Shown: positions 22,383-32,500, counted from the first letter of the stretch. The stretch: 48,698 nt of DNA from Neobacillus niacini NBRC 15566 (GCF_001591505.1 NZ_BCVA01000046.1:1-48698); one strand, 5' to 3'. Numbers and translations: made by a program. Notes: generated by a model not told the origin, from the letters alone.

Positions 22383-23867
22383 ATGGAACAGACATCATTG
22401 AAGAAGACAACATTGGGAAACTATTGTTTAACTGTTACACCCGAGGCACATCAGTCTCACATGATTTTCAGAGTGGAGGTTCCTGTATTAACCGACGAAA
22501 TCAGGATTGATTATTCCTATTCGCCAACGGTAGAAAAGGTAGAAGCGAAGATTGATTCATTGTTTTCAAAGTATCAAGAGGACAACCAAATGCCAGCTTC
22601 AGACCGTCAATATATTGACTCTGTTAGAAATCTAATTACGATTTCAGCCAGCTCAAGTCAAGGATATGAAGGCAGCTGCCACCGCTTTGAATCAACGGGG
22701 ACCATTATCATTAACGGAACACAATCAACTCCCGGCATGCACACAAGAGAAATTCAGCCTGGTTTTTGGGATATTTCGTTTAACTTCCATGCATTGGTCA
22801 CGGAAAAGACGGAAATAAATTGCACCATCCAGGCCATACATAAGGGCGATCGAATCGCTTCACAGCCTATAGAAATCGCTGATATCACAAAAGAACGTCT
22901 AAAGCGGGAGCGAAAGCCAGCTGTACCTGCACATTATCAAAAGGTAGAGCTTCATTCCCACACACAGCATAGTGACGCTCGGCATACGACGACAGAGTTA
23001 ATCACCGAAGCCATCAAGATGAATATTGATTGGCTGGCGATTACCGACCATAATACGCTAAGTGCATTTGATGAGATAGAACCGGGAACCTATCCGATTC
23101 AATTTATCAAAGGTCTAGAGATGACGACACTGCATGGTCATTTCTTAACATTAGGCTATCAAAATATGAGACCTGTGGATTGGACCACAATTGACCGCAG
23201 TAACATTAATGAAAAGCTAAAAGAAATGAAAGCGCAAGGTCTACTCGTTGGAATCGCTCATCCTTTCGATGTTGGAAGTCCTTATTGCACAGGCTGCAGG
23301 TGGCAATATGCCTTACAATCGCTAGAATATATCGACTTCATTGAAGTATGGAACTCTGAGGACCCGCACTATTCCCTATCAAGTGCGGATGCGATTGCCA
23401 AATGGACTCAGCTGTTAAACAGCGGAATTGAAATCCCGGCAACATGCGGACGAGACTGGCATCATTCTAACACCACGAAAAAACCTGCACTGTTGTTTGT
23501 AGAGGCCGCGAGGGATGCAAAAGAACAGGATATTTTGGAAGCGGTTAAACAGGGCAGAAGTTATTTGTCACTCGCACCGGAAATTACTTTAAGCATTAAC
23601 GGGCAATGGACAATCGGCGACCGTATCCGTTTAACGGATGTCAAAGAAATCGCCATCAGGATTGCTCTCGAAAATGCAGCAAGCGCAGCTGTGGTGAGAA
23701 TTGAATCCAATTTGGGAGACTTATATGAAAGCCACAGAGCAGAAATTGATTTTCAATTGGAAAAAGCTAGAGTAGAAGATTTGCTCTGGTTAAGAGTATC
23801 CGCTTTTGACAGCGACCTTAACAGAATTTTACTAACTAATCCCATTTACTTTGAACAAAGCTGGTGA
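22383..23867 (+). CDS. CehA/McbA-type PHP-domain metallohydrolase
   Basis: 494 residues; AGAGGGG precedes the ATG at 22383, a better start than the TTG at 22353. The first 180 residues are a beta-rich region of unknown role. The PHP domain follows with all metal motifs: ELHSHTQHSD (H191, H193), WLAITDHNT, LEMTTLHGHFLTLGY, GIAHPFD and CGRDWHHS. PHP enzymes of this type hydrolyse phosphate or carbamate esters with two or three metals. It is cytosolic by sequence. It leads into the ABC transporter genes (18-bp gap), and similar CehA-type genes often accompany oligosaccharide importers, so a phosphoester on the imported glycan is a reasonable target. Not proven. Confidence 0.78.
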   Translation: MEQTSLKKTTLGNYCLTVTPEAHQSHMIFRVEVPVLTDEIRIDYSYSPTVEKVEAKIDSLFSKYQEDNQMPASDRQYIDSVRNLITISASSSQGYEGSCHRFESTGTIIINGTQSTPGMHTREIQPGFWDISFNFHALVTEKTEINCTIQAIHKGDRIASQPIEIADITKERLKRERKPAVPAHYQKVELHSHTQHSDARHTTTELITEAIKMNIDWLAITDHNTLSAFDEIEPGTYPIQFIKGLEMTTLHGHFLTLGYQNMRPVDWTTIDRSNINEKLKEMKAQGLLVGIAHPFDVGSPYCTGCRWQYALQSLEYIDFIEVWNSEDPHYSLSSADAIAKWTQLLNSGIEIPATCGRDWHHSNTTKKPALLFVEAARDAKEQDILEAVKQGRSYLSLAPEITLSINGQWTIGDRIRLTDVKEIAIRIALENAASAAVVRIESNLGDLYESHRAEIDFQLEKARVEDLLWLRVSAFDSDLNRILLTNPIYFEQSW

Positions 23868-23885
23868 TTAGAGGAGGGCGTACCG

Positions 23886-24878
23886 ATGGAAATTGCAACA
23901 GAAAAGGACCTCGGGTCGGGGACAGAAATCAATAACAACAAAAAGAAAAAAAGGAAAAAGGTTAAGCCAGTGGGGATGACCTGGAAGAATATCAAGAAGC
24001 ACCGGGCCCAATACCTTATGCTGTTACCTTGTATTATCTTTTTTATCATTTTTTCTTATTTACCGATGGCCGGATTGGTTCTGGCATTCAAGGAGTTTCG
24101 CTTCGATACAGGAATGTTTGGCGGAGCTTGGGTAGGGCTTCAATATTTCGAGCGATTTTTCCAGGACCCTCAAAGCTGGAACTTTGTTAAAAATACACTC
24201 ATTATCAGCGGGATGAAATTAATCTTGGCCATGCCGTTTCCGATCATTTTGGCACTGTTATTTAATGAGATAAAAAGTAACAAAATCAGGGGATTCTTCC
24301 AAAGTATTTCCTACTTGCCCCATTTTTTATCATGGGTTGTCGTAGTGGGGATTATCCAGAGTATTTTAGCACCAAATACAGGGTTACTAAATGAATTAAT
24401 AAAAAATATGGGGGGTGATGGAAGCACATTTTTCCTGATGGACGAAAAGTATTTTCACTCAATTATGTTTTGGAGTTATGTGTGGAAGGATATCGGCTGG
24501 AGTTCAATTATTTACTTTGCAGCCATTGCCGGAATTAATCCCGCTCTTTATGAGGCGGCGGCAATTGATGGAGCTAGTAGATTAAGGCAAATCTGGCATA
24601 TTACATTAACGGGAATAAGACCAACCATTTTGATTCTTTTTATTCTATCGTTAGGTAATATTCTTTCTGCAGGTTTTGATCAGATTTATTTATTGAAGAC
24701 TCCAGGAAATGCAGAGGTTGCAGAGATCATTGATACATACGTGATCCGGACCGGGCTCCAAAGCGGCCAATTTGGCTATGCAACTGCCGTTGGGATGATG
24801 CAGGGGGTTATAGGGTTAGTCGTTGTACTTGTAGTAAATCGATTTGCAAACAAGAAATTTAATACATCATTATGGTAA
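23886..24878 (+). CDS. carbohydrate ABC transporter permease, LplB type
   Basis: 330 residues. A lysine-rich cytosolic N-terminus (about 1-38) precedes six membrane segments, the first being YLMLLPCIIFFIIFSYLP. The ATPase-contact (EAA) loop is EAAAIDGASRLRQIWHITL near 220-238, and the partner-specific SYLPHFLSWVVVVGIIQSIL segment is typical of the LplB/YtcP-partner group of oligosaccharide permeases. It pairs with the permease at 26671 and the lipoprotein at 24904. GGAGGG precedes the start. Confidence 0.93.
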   Translation: MEIATEKDLGSGTEINNNKKKKRKKVKPVGMTWKNIKKHRAQYLMLLPCIIFFIIFSYLPMAGLVLAFKEFRFDTGMFGGAWVGLQYFERFFQDPQSWNFVKNTLIISGMKLILAMPFPIILALLFNEIKSNKIRGFFQSISYLPHFLSWVVVVGIIQSILAPNTGLLNELIKNMGGDGSTFFLMDEKYFHSIMFWSYVWKDIGWSSIIYFAAIAGINPALYEAAAIDGASRLRQIWHITLTGIRPTILILFILSLGNILSAGFDQIYLLKTPGNAEVAEIIDTYVIRTGLQSGQFGYATAVGMMQGVIGLVVVLVVNRFANKKFNTSLW

Positions 24879-24903
24879 ACCAATTATAGGGGGAGAAATT
24901 TAG

Positions 24904-26598
24904 ATGAAAAGAGTTTCATATAAATTTTTAACATTGTTATTGATTAGTATTATGTTGCTTGCTGCTTGTACAGAAAAGAAGAGTTCTACAGAGAGCCGTG
25001 AAAAGCCAGAGAACGCACCAGATACTTGGATAGCAGACAGGACGATTAAAGGGTTAGTATTCATGAGTGATGGCGACGTGTCAGCTGACATGAACCCAGA
25101 AATTGCTGCGGAATTAAAGAAAAGAACAGGGATTACTTTAGAATTACAAGGAATCACAGTCGAAGACTCAACAGAAGCGTTAACATCTGGATTAGCTGCC
25201 GGGGACCTGCCGGACTTTATTGCGTACTACTTAGATCACAGTGGACGTCCTGAAATGCAGATTCTTCTAAAAGGTGCACGTGAAGGCATGTTCCATGATT
25301 TAACACCGATGTTGAAAGAAACAAAGATTTACAGCAAGTATTTCGAAGATGGTTACTTGCCTGCAGATACAAAGAATAATGTTATGTTCCGTGAAGAATT
25401 TAAAGGAAGCAGCTATTTCGTTCATATGGCGATTCCACGTAAACCTGGTACAGTATCACGTAAATATGTTGGCGGACCGTATATCTTAAAGGATATTGTT
25501 GACCAATTAGGTATTAACCCTGCAGAGATTGATACGCATGAAGAATTACGTGATTTAGCTGAGAAAATTAAAGCAGCCAACCTTAAAGATGTAAACGGCA
25601 AGCCGATTACACCAATTGGACCAACAGCATGGGGCGGTGCTGACCGTGACTTTATTTTCAATGACCTTGTCTGGACTGGTTCTAAGGGCGAGAAGTTCTT
25701 AAAGGACAAAGATGGAAAAATCAAACATGAATCGCAAACTGATTATGGTCTAGAACGTGTGAACTTTATTAGAGGATTATTAGCAGACGGTCTCCTGCAT
25801 CCTGAGTTCTTTACAATGCCGGAAAATAAAGCGAAGGAAGGCGTTGTGAATAAATCATTTGGAATTGTTGCCGATTTTCATAACTATCTTCCAGAAAACC
25901 TTGATATGAAATATGTCCCGTTAGGACCAATCGATACGGCTCAGGGTGATTACCAAATGGAATTAGCTTACAAATCAGGTTATGCCGGCTGGTCCATCCC
26001 GACAACAACAGAGCATCCTGAAGACATTGTAAAACTTGCTGATTACTTAGCAAGCCGTGAAGGTAAATTATTAAGCCAATATGGTCTTGAAGGTAGAGAC
26101 TATACATTAGATGAAAAAGGCAACCCAATTGTGAACAAAGAAGTATTAGAGTTAAAAGCAAATGACCCAGAAGCTGCTGCGAAATTAGGTTTCAGAGGTG
26201 TTCGTTCTTACTGGGCAGAGCATTTAGGTTACACAGATATTGATAACGTTGCTGACTTTGGCGAGTTTGAATATGGTGCAAATGTTGCTGGAGCTGATAC
26301 GGCATCTGCTGAAAAGATCATCGAAATGTGGAATTATGATGAGAAGTTAAAGAATGCGAAGGTAATCGATGGATCCTCACCAAAGTCGTTCATTTACGAA
26401 TATGAAAACGGTGATAACTTGAATATTGCCTTAGATACGTACAATGAAAACTTATTACGTGCTTATTATAGTAAGTCTGAAGATGAAGCGAAGAAGATTC
26501 TAGAAGATTCAAAGAAATTACTTGAAAAGTCTGGTTTGGAAGACTATATCAAATTGATTGAAAAGAAAGAAAAAGAAGGCACAACGATTCGATTCTAA
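24904..26598 (+). CDS. extracellular solute-binding lipoprotein (LplA/YtcQ type)
   Basis: 564 residues. A lipoprotein signal peptide ends in the lipobox LLAAC with the modified cysteine at about residue 22, so the protein is anchored on the outside of the membrane. It is longer than usual sugar-binding proteins, as is typical of the LplA family that captures larger oligosaccharides. GGGGGAG precedes the ATG. Codons look somewhat more A/T-rich and uniform than in neighbours, as expected for a highly expressed binding protein. The gene is followed by a stable hairpin before the second permease gene. Confidence 0.92.
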   Translation: MKRVSYKFLTLLLISIMLLAACTEKKSSTESREKPENAPDTWIADRTIKGLVFMSDGDVSADMNPEIAAELKKRTGITLELQGITVEDSTEALTSGLAAGDLPDFIAYYLDHSGRPEMQILLKGAREGMFHDLTPMLKETKIYSKYFEDGYLPADTKNNVMFREEFKGSSYFVHMAIPRKPGTVSRKYVGGPYILKDIVDQLGINPAEIDTHEELRDLAEKIKAANLKDVNGKPITPIGPTAWGGADRDFIFNDLVWTGSKGEKFLKDKDGKIKHESQTDYGLERVNFIRGLLADGLLHPEFFTMPENKAKEGVVNKSFGIVADFHNYLPENLDMKYVPLGPIDTAQGDYQMELAYKSGYAGWSIPTTTEHPEDIVKLADYLASREGKLLSQYGLEGRDYTLDEKGNPIVNKEVLELKANDPEAAAKLGFRGVRSYWAEHLGYTDIDNVADFGEFEYGANVAGADTASAEKIIEMWNYDEKLKNAKVIDGSSPKSFIYEYENGDNLNIALDTYNENLLRAYYSKSEDEAKKILEDSKKLLEKSGLEDYIKLIEKKEKEGTTIRF

Positions 26599-26615
26599 AA
26601 AAACGGTAATCAGAG

Positions 26616-26651
26616 GAAGGCTTCCTTTCCTTTAAAAGGAGAGGGAGCTTC
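26616..26651 (+). other. intercistronic hairpin between binding-protein and permease genes
   Basis: An imperfect stem pairs GAAGG...CCTTTCCTTT with AAAAGGAGAGGG...CTTC, followed by TATTTTAGG. Similar stems in other transporter operons stabilise the upstream mRNA so the binding protein is made in excess. Partial termination is the alternative. Confidence 0.55.
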
Positions 26652-26670
26652 TATTTTAGGAGTGATATAC

Positions 26671-27567
26671 ATGTATCGCGAACGTAGAAAATCATGGAAT
26701 TTCTTCCAGGTCTTCAATTATACCATCATCATATTACTTTGCTTATCTATTATTCTCCCATTTTTGAATATTCTTGCTCTATCTTTTAATGAGGGAACAG
26801 ATGCACAGCGCGGCGGTATCTACTTTTTCCCAAGAGAATTTAGCATAGAGAATTATATAGAAGTATTTAAGCAATCAACGGTTCTGAATGCTACGGCAGT
26901 TAGTGTGTTTCGTACGGTAGTCGGCACGGTGGTCAGTGTATTCTTAACAGCGATGGCTGCTTATGCCTTGCAGACAAAGACCTTACCAGGACGAAAGGTC
27001 ATTACCTTCTTCATCTTTTTTACGATGTTGTTCAGCGGTGGGATTGTTCCTTACTATTTAGTATTAACAGATCTTAATTTAACAAATACCATTTGGGTGT
27101 ACATCATCCCAAGTCTTTATAGTGTATGGAATATTTTAATTATGAGAACGTTCTTCCAGGGGTTACCGGATAGTGTGGTTGAAGCGGCAAGGATTGATGG
27201 CTGCGGTGAATTCCAAATCTTTTTGAGAATTATTCTTCCAATGAGCAAGCCAGTTATTGCAACCATAGCCCTGTTTAATGCAGTTGCTCACTGGAATGAC
27301 TGGTTTTCCGGATCCTTCTATGTCAGAGATCCTGAATTAAAACCACTTGCCACGCTACTACAAGAGATGCTGACAAGGCAGCAGGCCTTAGCGGACGCAT
27401 TGCTGCGAAACTCTGGGGCGTATGCAGCCTTAGAAAAAATAACCGTGACAGGTGATTCACTGAAAATGGCGACAATTATTATTGTAGTAGCGCCGATTAT
27501 CCTCGTTTATCCATTTGTCCAAAAGTATTTTGCTCAGGGTGTTAATATTGGTTCGGTGAAGGAATAG
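26671..27567 (+). CDS. carbohydrate ABC transporter permease, LplC/YtcP type
   Basis: 298 residues; the ATG at 26671 follows TTAGGAGTG, which is better than the in-frame GTG at 26662 lying within that site. Six membrane segments are visible, beginning with FNYTIIILLCLSIILPFLNIL. The EAA loop reads EAARIDGCGEFQIFLRIILP near 173-192. The C-terminal KYFAQGVNIGSVKE ending is characteristic of the LplC group. It is the inner partner of the LplB-type permease. No ATP-binding subunit gene is present, so a shared MsmX-type ATPase is expected from elsewhere in the genome. Confidence 0.93.
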   Translation: MYRERRKSWNFFQVFNYTIIILLCLSIILPFLNILALSFNEGTDAQRGGIYFFPREFSIENYIEVFKQSTVLNATAVSVFRTVVGTVVSVFLTAMAAYALQTKTLPGRKVITFFIFFTMLFSGGIVPYYLVLTDLNLTNTIWVYIIPSLYSVWNILIMRTFFQGLPDSVVEAARIDGCGEFQIFLRIILPMSKPVIATIALFNAVAHWNDWFSGSFYVRDPELKPLATLLQEMLTRQQALADALLRNSGAYAALEKITVTGDSLKMATIIIVVAPIILVYPFVQKYFAQGVNIGSVKE

Positions 27568-27580
27568 GAGGCGTGTTCTT

Positions 27581-28504
27581 ATGAAAAAACAACTGCAATT
27601 CAGACAAGATGGTACCTTCAAAATTGTACAATTCACGGATCTTCATTGGGAAAATGGCGATCAATTAGATGCTGATACGAATCGTTTAATGGAACGTATT
27701 TTAATAGAAGAAAAGCCGGATTTGGTTGTGTTTACTGGGGATATTATCTACAGCCCGGCCAGTAATAACCCAATTGCTGCTTTTCGGGGAGCTCTTGAGC
27801 CGGTTGGAAAAATGAACATTCCCTGGGCAGCTGTATTTGGAAATCATGATACAGAAGGAAATGTATCGAAAGAGGAATTGTTAGCTGTTATGCAAGAGTA
27901 TCCGAATAGTCTTACAGAAGTAGGAGTTGTCAGCGGGGCCGGCAATTATGTTGTACCCGTTTTGGATTCTTCAGGTGCTGAGGTAGAATGGGCCCTCTTC
28001 TTCTTAGACTCTGGGATGGATAACGCAAACAAGCTGGTTGGTGGCTACGATTTTATAAAACGAGACCAGATAGACTGGTACGTTAAAGAGTCACTGGCTT
28101 TAAAGGAAAACGGAGGACCGGCGGAGCTGTTATTTTTCCATATTCCGCTTCCCGAGTATAAAGAAGTATGGGAGCACGGAAACTGTGTCGGTTCTATGAA
28201 GGAAGGGGAAATTTGCAGCCCTGCGGTGAATTCTGGACTCTTTTCGGCAATGGTGGAAATGGGCACCGCTAAGGGTACTTTTGTCGGACATGACCACTTA
28301 AATGATTTTTGTGGTGAGTTACATGGAATTCAATTATGTTATGGCCGGGCCACAGGTTATAACGGCTATGGGCAGGATGATTTCCCGCGTGGGGCACGGA
28401 TTATTCAATTGCAAGAGGGTAAACGGAACTTTGACACCTATCTTCGATTGGCGGACGGGTCCAAGGTTGTGCAAGAGAATTCAGCATCGAATGCGAAGGT
28501 ATAA
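27581..28504 (+). CDS. calcineurin-like metallophosphoesterase
   Basis: 307 residues. Hydrolyses phosphate mono- or diesters using two metals. The full motif set is present: FTDLHW with the first metal aspartate at about 20, FTGDIIY near 55, FGNHDTEG near 85, FFHIPLPEY with a metal histidine near 185, and GHDHLNDF with the last GHxH pair near 232. No signal peptide, so it is cytosolic and would act after import. It sits 13 bp after the permease and 26 bp before the second mannosidase, which argues that the imported glycan carries phosphate, for example phosphoethanolamine or an inositol-phosphate. This assignment of substrate is inference. Confidence 0.85.
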   Translation: MKKQLQFRQDGTFKIVQFTDLHWENGDQLDADTNRLMERILIEEKPDLVVFTGDIIYSPASNNPIAAFRGALEPVGKMNIPWAAVFGNHDTEGNVSKEELLAVMQEYPNSLTEVGVVSGAGNYVVPVLDSSGAEVEWALFFLDSGMDNANKLVGGYDFIKRDQIDWYVKESLALKENGGPAELLFFHIPLPEYKEVWEHGNCVGSMKEGEICSPAVNSGLFSAMVEMGTAKGTFVGHDHLNDFCGELHGIQLCYGRATGYNGYGQDDFPRGARIIQLQEGKRNFDTYLRLADGSKVVQENSASNAKV

Positions 28505-28530
28505 ATAAAATCCGCTTTAGGAGGTAGATC

Positions 28531-31500
28531 ATGGTGTTTTGGACAGAGGAGAAAATTGCAAGAAGAATAAAGGAATTAGAAACCTACCGATATCGCGAAC
28601 GAACAACGATTTCCGAATTTCGTTATCAATTGGATGGCTCCGATGAGATTGTAGCGAGTCCTCCGGAAAATAATGAATGGTCCACCATCCGTCTAGGGGA
28701 TCATTGGTCTGGGCGTGATTTATACGCCTGGCTGCAAACGGATATTGAAATCCCGGCAGCATGGGAAGGGCATGATGTTTTAGGGATTTTTGATTTTGGT
28801 AAAACAGGTGACGGGAACAATTCCGGCTTTGAATCGATGATTTATCTAAACGGGACACCTTATCAAGGTGTTGACTCTAACCACCAAGAAGTGTTCATAC
28901 CTGCTTCCTTAGCGGGGCAAAAGGTTGAATTGACATTCCGCTTATGGTCCGGACTAGAGGGGGGCGGCGTGCCGGCACCTCAGGAACACAAACTGAAAAC
29001 CGCAGAAATTGCCTGGCTGGATGAGGCGGCAGATGACCTTTATTATACTTCCATGGCTGTGTTAAAAACAGTTAAGGTTTTGAACGAACACGCTCCTGAG
29101 CGCCAGTCGTTACTTACAGCGCTTGATCGTACCTTTTTACAGCTTGATTGGTCGAGGCCAGGATCAAACGGCTTTTATCAATCTGTTGCGGAAGCACGAG
29201 ATGTTTTGCAGCAGGAATTAAGTCAGCTAAAGAGCCATCACCCTGTGACAATTCAAGCGATTGGACATACTCATATTGATGTTGCCTGGCTGTGGCGTTT
29301 AAGACACACCAGACAAAAGGCGACTCGTTCCTTTTCAACAGTGATGCGTTTAATGGAAAGATTTCCAGAATACCTATTTTTACAAACGCAGCCGCAATTA
29401 TATGATTACATAAAAACCGATTACCCTGAGCTTTACGAGCAAATTAAGGAACGTGTCAAAGAAGGTCGCTGGGAAGCAGGCGGGGGCATGTGGCTGGAAG
29501 CGGACTGTAATATTCCTTCTGGTGAGTCACTCGTCCGTCAGCTTTTAATGGGCACTCGCTTTTTCCGTGAAGAGTTTGGGGCTGAATCCAGCTATTTATG
29601 GCTGCCGGATGTGTTTGGATACAGCTGGGCTCTTCCACAAATCTTGAAAAAGTCTGGCATTGATACCTTTATGACGACAAAGATCAGCTGGAACCAATAC
29701 AACCGGATGCCGCATGATACGTTTAAATGGCGCGGAATTGACGGCACGGAGATCTTAACCCATTTTATTACAACCACCGATACAGATGATGATTGGAAGC
29801 ATATCTACACCTATAACGGTCAGATTCTGCCTGAGACCGTCTTGGGCAGCTGGACAGAGTACAAGGATAAATTGATTAACAAAGAATTGCTGCTTTCTTA
29901 TGGCTATGGAGATGGCGGAGGTGGCGTTAACCGCGAGATGCTTGAGATGCGCAGACGATTAAATGATATGCCTGGACTGCCTCGGGTTGAAACAGGCAGA
30001 GCGGATGACTATTTTAAGCGACTGCAAAAAACGGTTGCTGAAACGGATCAATATGTTCATACATGGGATGGCGAACTTTATTTCGAATACCATCGCGGTA
30101 CCTATACAAGCCAAGCCTATAACAAGAAAATGAATCGCAGGCTGGAGCTGCTGTACCGGGAAGTTGAATGGCTGACGGTGCTGGACAGTCTTTTGGTTAA
30201 AGACTTTGGAAAATATCCGCAAGCGCAAATCAACGAAGGATGGAAGATTATTCTACGCAATCAATTCCATGATATTATTCCAGGCACGTCGATTCGCGAA
30301 GTATATGAAGATTGCCAGGTAGAGTATGAGGAGGCGGAAGAGCTAGCAAGTTCCATCTACGCCGATTCTGTGAATTCCCTTGTACAGCCGGCTCAAAACA
30401 CCTACACAATCATGAATTCTTCATCATGGGAGCGTTCAGGGTTGGTGGTGATTCCTAGTGAACAAGGCATGGAGCAAGGAGAATGGAAAACTGCCGATGG
30501 CGAGAAAATAGCCTCCTGCCGTGAGGGAGACCAATGGCTTGTACAGGTTGATTCTGTGCCAGCAGCAGGAATGAATTTAATTCATTTCGAGGGTGCATTG
30601 GGGAAAGTGGATGAGCCTGTTCTGTTTGAGGTTCAAGCTTCAGGCGTTGTTACTCCTTATTATGAAATCACTTGGAATGAACAGGGGCAGTTAACGAGGA
30701 TTTTTGACCGCCGAGCTAACAGGGAGTCTTTAGCGAAAGGTGCAAGAGGGAATGTCCTTCAAGTGTTTGAAGATAAACCAATGAATTTTGATGCCTGGGA
30801 TATCGATATTTACTACCAGGAAAAAATGCGAGAAATTACTCAGCTGCAATCCGTAAAGGTAACTGAAGTAAACAACCTGCGTTTGACAGTAGAGTTTGAA
30901 TGGACCTATCTTGACTCGAGTGTGAAACAACAAATGGTGCTCTTTGCCTTAAACCCACGAATTGATTTCGTGACAGATATTGATTGGCATGAGCAAAACC
31001 GCTTGTTAAAAGCTGCATTCCCTGTAGCCGTCAGGGCAACGGAAGCAACGTATGATATTCAATACGGCAATTTAAAACGACCAACTCATTGGAATACTAG
31101 CTGGGATATGGCCCGCTTTGAGACCGTTGGACATCAATGGGCAGATTTATCTGAACGCGGCTATGGGGTCAGCATTTTAAATGATTGTAAATACGGACAT
31201 GACATAAAGGACAATGTCATTCGCTTATCATTATTACGTTCTTCAACAGACCCGGATTACTTACAGGATCAAGGGAAACATGAATTTACCTATTCCCTTC
31301 TGCCGCATCAGGGAGATTGGGTTGAAGGGAATACTGTTCAAGCAGCGTGGGATTTAAATCAGCCGCTTGTGGCAGCAAAAGGTGCCGCGGTTAAATCAGC
31401 ATTCTCTCTATTCCAGATGTCAGCGGACAATATCATGATTGACGCTATCAAAAAAGCAGAAGACAGCGATCAGATTTTAGTGCGTGTCCATGAATTTACC

Positions 31501-31668
31501 GGCAGCCGTAGTACTGTGAAAATGAGCAGTGACTTAACAATCACTTCTTGGCAGGAATGTGACTTAATGGAACGTCCAATTGGCGAAACGACGGAACAAG
31601 GAAGCATTCAATTTGAAATCGAACCATATGAAATTAAGACGTTCCTAGTGGACATAGCGGGACAATAA
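28531..31668 (+). CDS. GH38 alpha-mannosidase (copy 2)
   Basis: 1045 residues; AGGAGG precedes the ATG. Same architecture as the copy at 13926: beta-rich N-terminal region with FGKTGDGNNSGFES, GH38 core with GHTHIDVAWLWRL from about 249, WLPDVFGYSW with the nucleophile at about D360, FHDIIPGTSI with a zinc histidine near 583, and a large C-terminal beta-sandwich ending PYEIKTFLV. The two copies agree closely through the active site but differ in the middle linker and C-terminal region, so they probably arose by duplication and now cut different alpha-mannosyl linkages. No signal peptide. Neighbours on both sides are phosphoesterase-fold genes spaced 26 and 13 bp. Confidence 0.92.
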   Translation: MVFWTEEKIARRIKELETYRYRERTTISEFRYQLDGSDEIVASPPENNEWSTIRLGDHWSGRDLYAWLQTDIEIPAAWEGHDVLGIFDFGKTGDGNNSGFESMIYLNGTPYQGVDSNHQEVFIPASLAGQKVELTFRLWSGLEGGGVPAPQEHKLKTAEIAWLDEAADDLYYTSMAVLKTVKVLNEHAPERQSLLTALDRTFLQLDWSRPGSNGFYQSVAEARDVLQQELSQLKSHHPVTIQAIGHTHIDVAWLWRLRHTRQKATRSFSTVMRLMERFPEYLFLQTQPQLYDYIKTDYPELYEQIKERVKEGRWEAGGGMWLEADCNIPSGESLVRQLLMGTRFFREEFGAESSYLWLPDVFGYSWALPQILKKSGIDTFMTTKISWNQYNRMPHDTFKWRGIDGTEILTHFITTTDTDDDWKHIYTYNGQILPETVLGSWTEYKDKLINKELLLSYGYGDGGGGVNREMLEMRRRLNDMPGLPRVETGRADDYFKRLQKTVAETDQYVHTWDGELYFEYHRGTYTSQAYNKKMNRRLELLYREVEWLTVLDSLLVKDFGKYPQAQINEGWKIILRNQFHDIIPGTSIREVYEDCQVEYEEAEELASSIYADSVNSLVQPAQNTYTIMNSSSWERSGLVVIPSEQGMEQGEWKTADGEKIASCREGDQWLVQVDSVPAAGMNLIHFEGALGKVDEPVLFEVQASGVVTPYYEITWNEQGQLTRIFDRRANRESLAKGARGNVLQVFEDKPMNFDAWDIDIYYQEKMREITQLQSVKVTEVNNLRLTVEFEWTYLDSSVKQQMVLFALNPRIDFVTDIDWHEQNRLLKAAFPVAVRATEATYDIQYGNLKRPTHWNTSWDMARFETVGHQWADLSERGYGVSILNDCKYGHDIKDNVIRLSLLRSSTDPDYLQDQGKHEFTYSLLPHQGDWVEGNTVQAAWDLNQPLVAAKGAAVKSAFSLFQMSADNIMIDAIKKAEDSDQILVRVHEFTGSRSTVKMSSDLTITSWQECDLMERPIGETTEQGSIQFEIEPYEIKTFLVDIAGQ

Positions 31669-31681
31669 GGAGAGAGGTACC

Positions 31682-32467
31682 ATGTCAGAATCTAACCTGC
31701 TTCGTGTCATGACCTACAATATGCGGTATGCGGACGATACTCCTCCTCATTCATGGAATGAGCGGAGAGAATTGATTAAAGAAGTAGTTCTACGTGAGGA
31801 CCCTGATCTCATCGGCACACAAGAATGCCTGTTCCGTCAAGTCAAGGATTTATCCTCGATGCTCTCAGACTATGATTGGGTCGGCCTTGGCAGAGAAGGC
31901 GGAAGCAAAGGTGAATATATGGCGGTCTTTTTCAAAAAAGACCGCTTGGAAGTTTTAGAATACGGCCATTTCTGGCTCTCAGAAACGCCCGCCGTAATCG
32001 GCTCCCGAACATGGGGGAATATTTGTCCGCGGATGGTGACATGGATCCGGTTTCAGGAATTGAAGTCTGGGACCACCTTCTACCATTTGAATACGCATTT
32101 GGATAATTACTCCTCTGAAGCGAGGATCAAGGGTGCGAAATTAATTGTTCAACAAGCAAGCGAGTTATCTCCGGCAGAACCTATCGTGTTAACAGGTGAT
32201 TTTAATGAAGGAAATGGTTCGGTACCGTATCATCTGTTGACAGCAGAAGGGGCTTTTACCGATACATGGTATTTAGCGTCTGAGCGTTTGAACGAGGAGC
32301 TGGGGACATTTAATGATTTTGAGGACAAAACCGGCAGAAATGACCGGATTGATTGGATTCTTGTTCATGGGGATATAACCGTCGCTGAAACGAAGATTAT
32401 CGGAGATTGTCCGGGTGGAAGTTTCCCGAGCGATCATTTTCCGATTATTGCCGATATACAAATATAA
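31682..32467 (+). CDS. endonuclease/exonuclease/phosphatase (EEP) fold hydrolase
   Basis: 261 residues. The EEP fold includes DNases, sphingomyelinases and inositol-polyphosphate 5-phosphatases. Motifs: VMTYNMRYAD with metal asparagine near 12, GTQECLFRQ with metal glutamate near 48, HLNTHLDNYS near 140, LTGDFNEGNGS with catalytic aspartate/asparagine near 173, DRIDWILV, and SDHFPI with the terminal Asp-His pair near 252. No secretion signal, so a nuclease for scavenging is unlikely. In a mannoside/inositol operon a phosphodiester or phosphoinositol substrate fits best. Bacterial EEP proteins in mannan loci are precedents for such context. Specificity is not readable. Confidence 0.8.
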   Translation: MSESNLLRVMTYNMRYADDTPPHSWNERRELIKEVVLREDPDLIGTQECLFRQVKDLSSMLSDYDWVGLGREGGSKGEYMAVFFKKDRLEVLEYGHFWLSETPAVIGSRTWGNICPRMVTWIRFQELKSGTTFYHLNTHLDNYSSEARIKGAKLIVQQASELSPAEPIVLTGDFNEGNGSVPYHLLTAEGAFTDTWYLASERLNEELGTFNDFEDKTGRNDRIDWILVHGDITVAETKIIGDCPGGSFPSDHFPIIADIQI

Positions 32468-32500
32468 ACTCAGAAGGTAATGGTTCTTGGAGGGATACAG

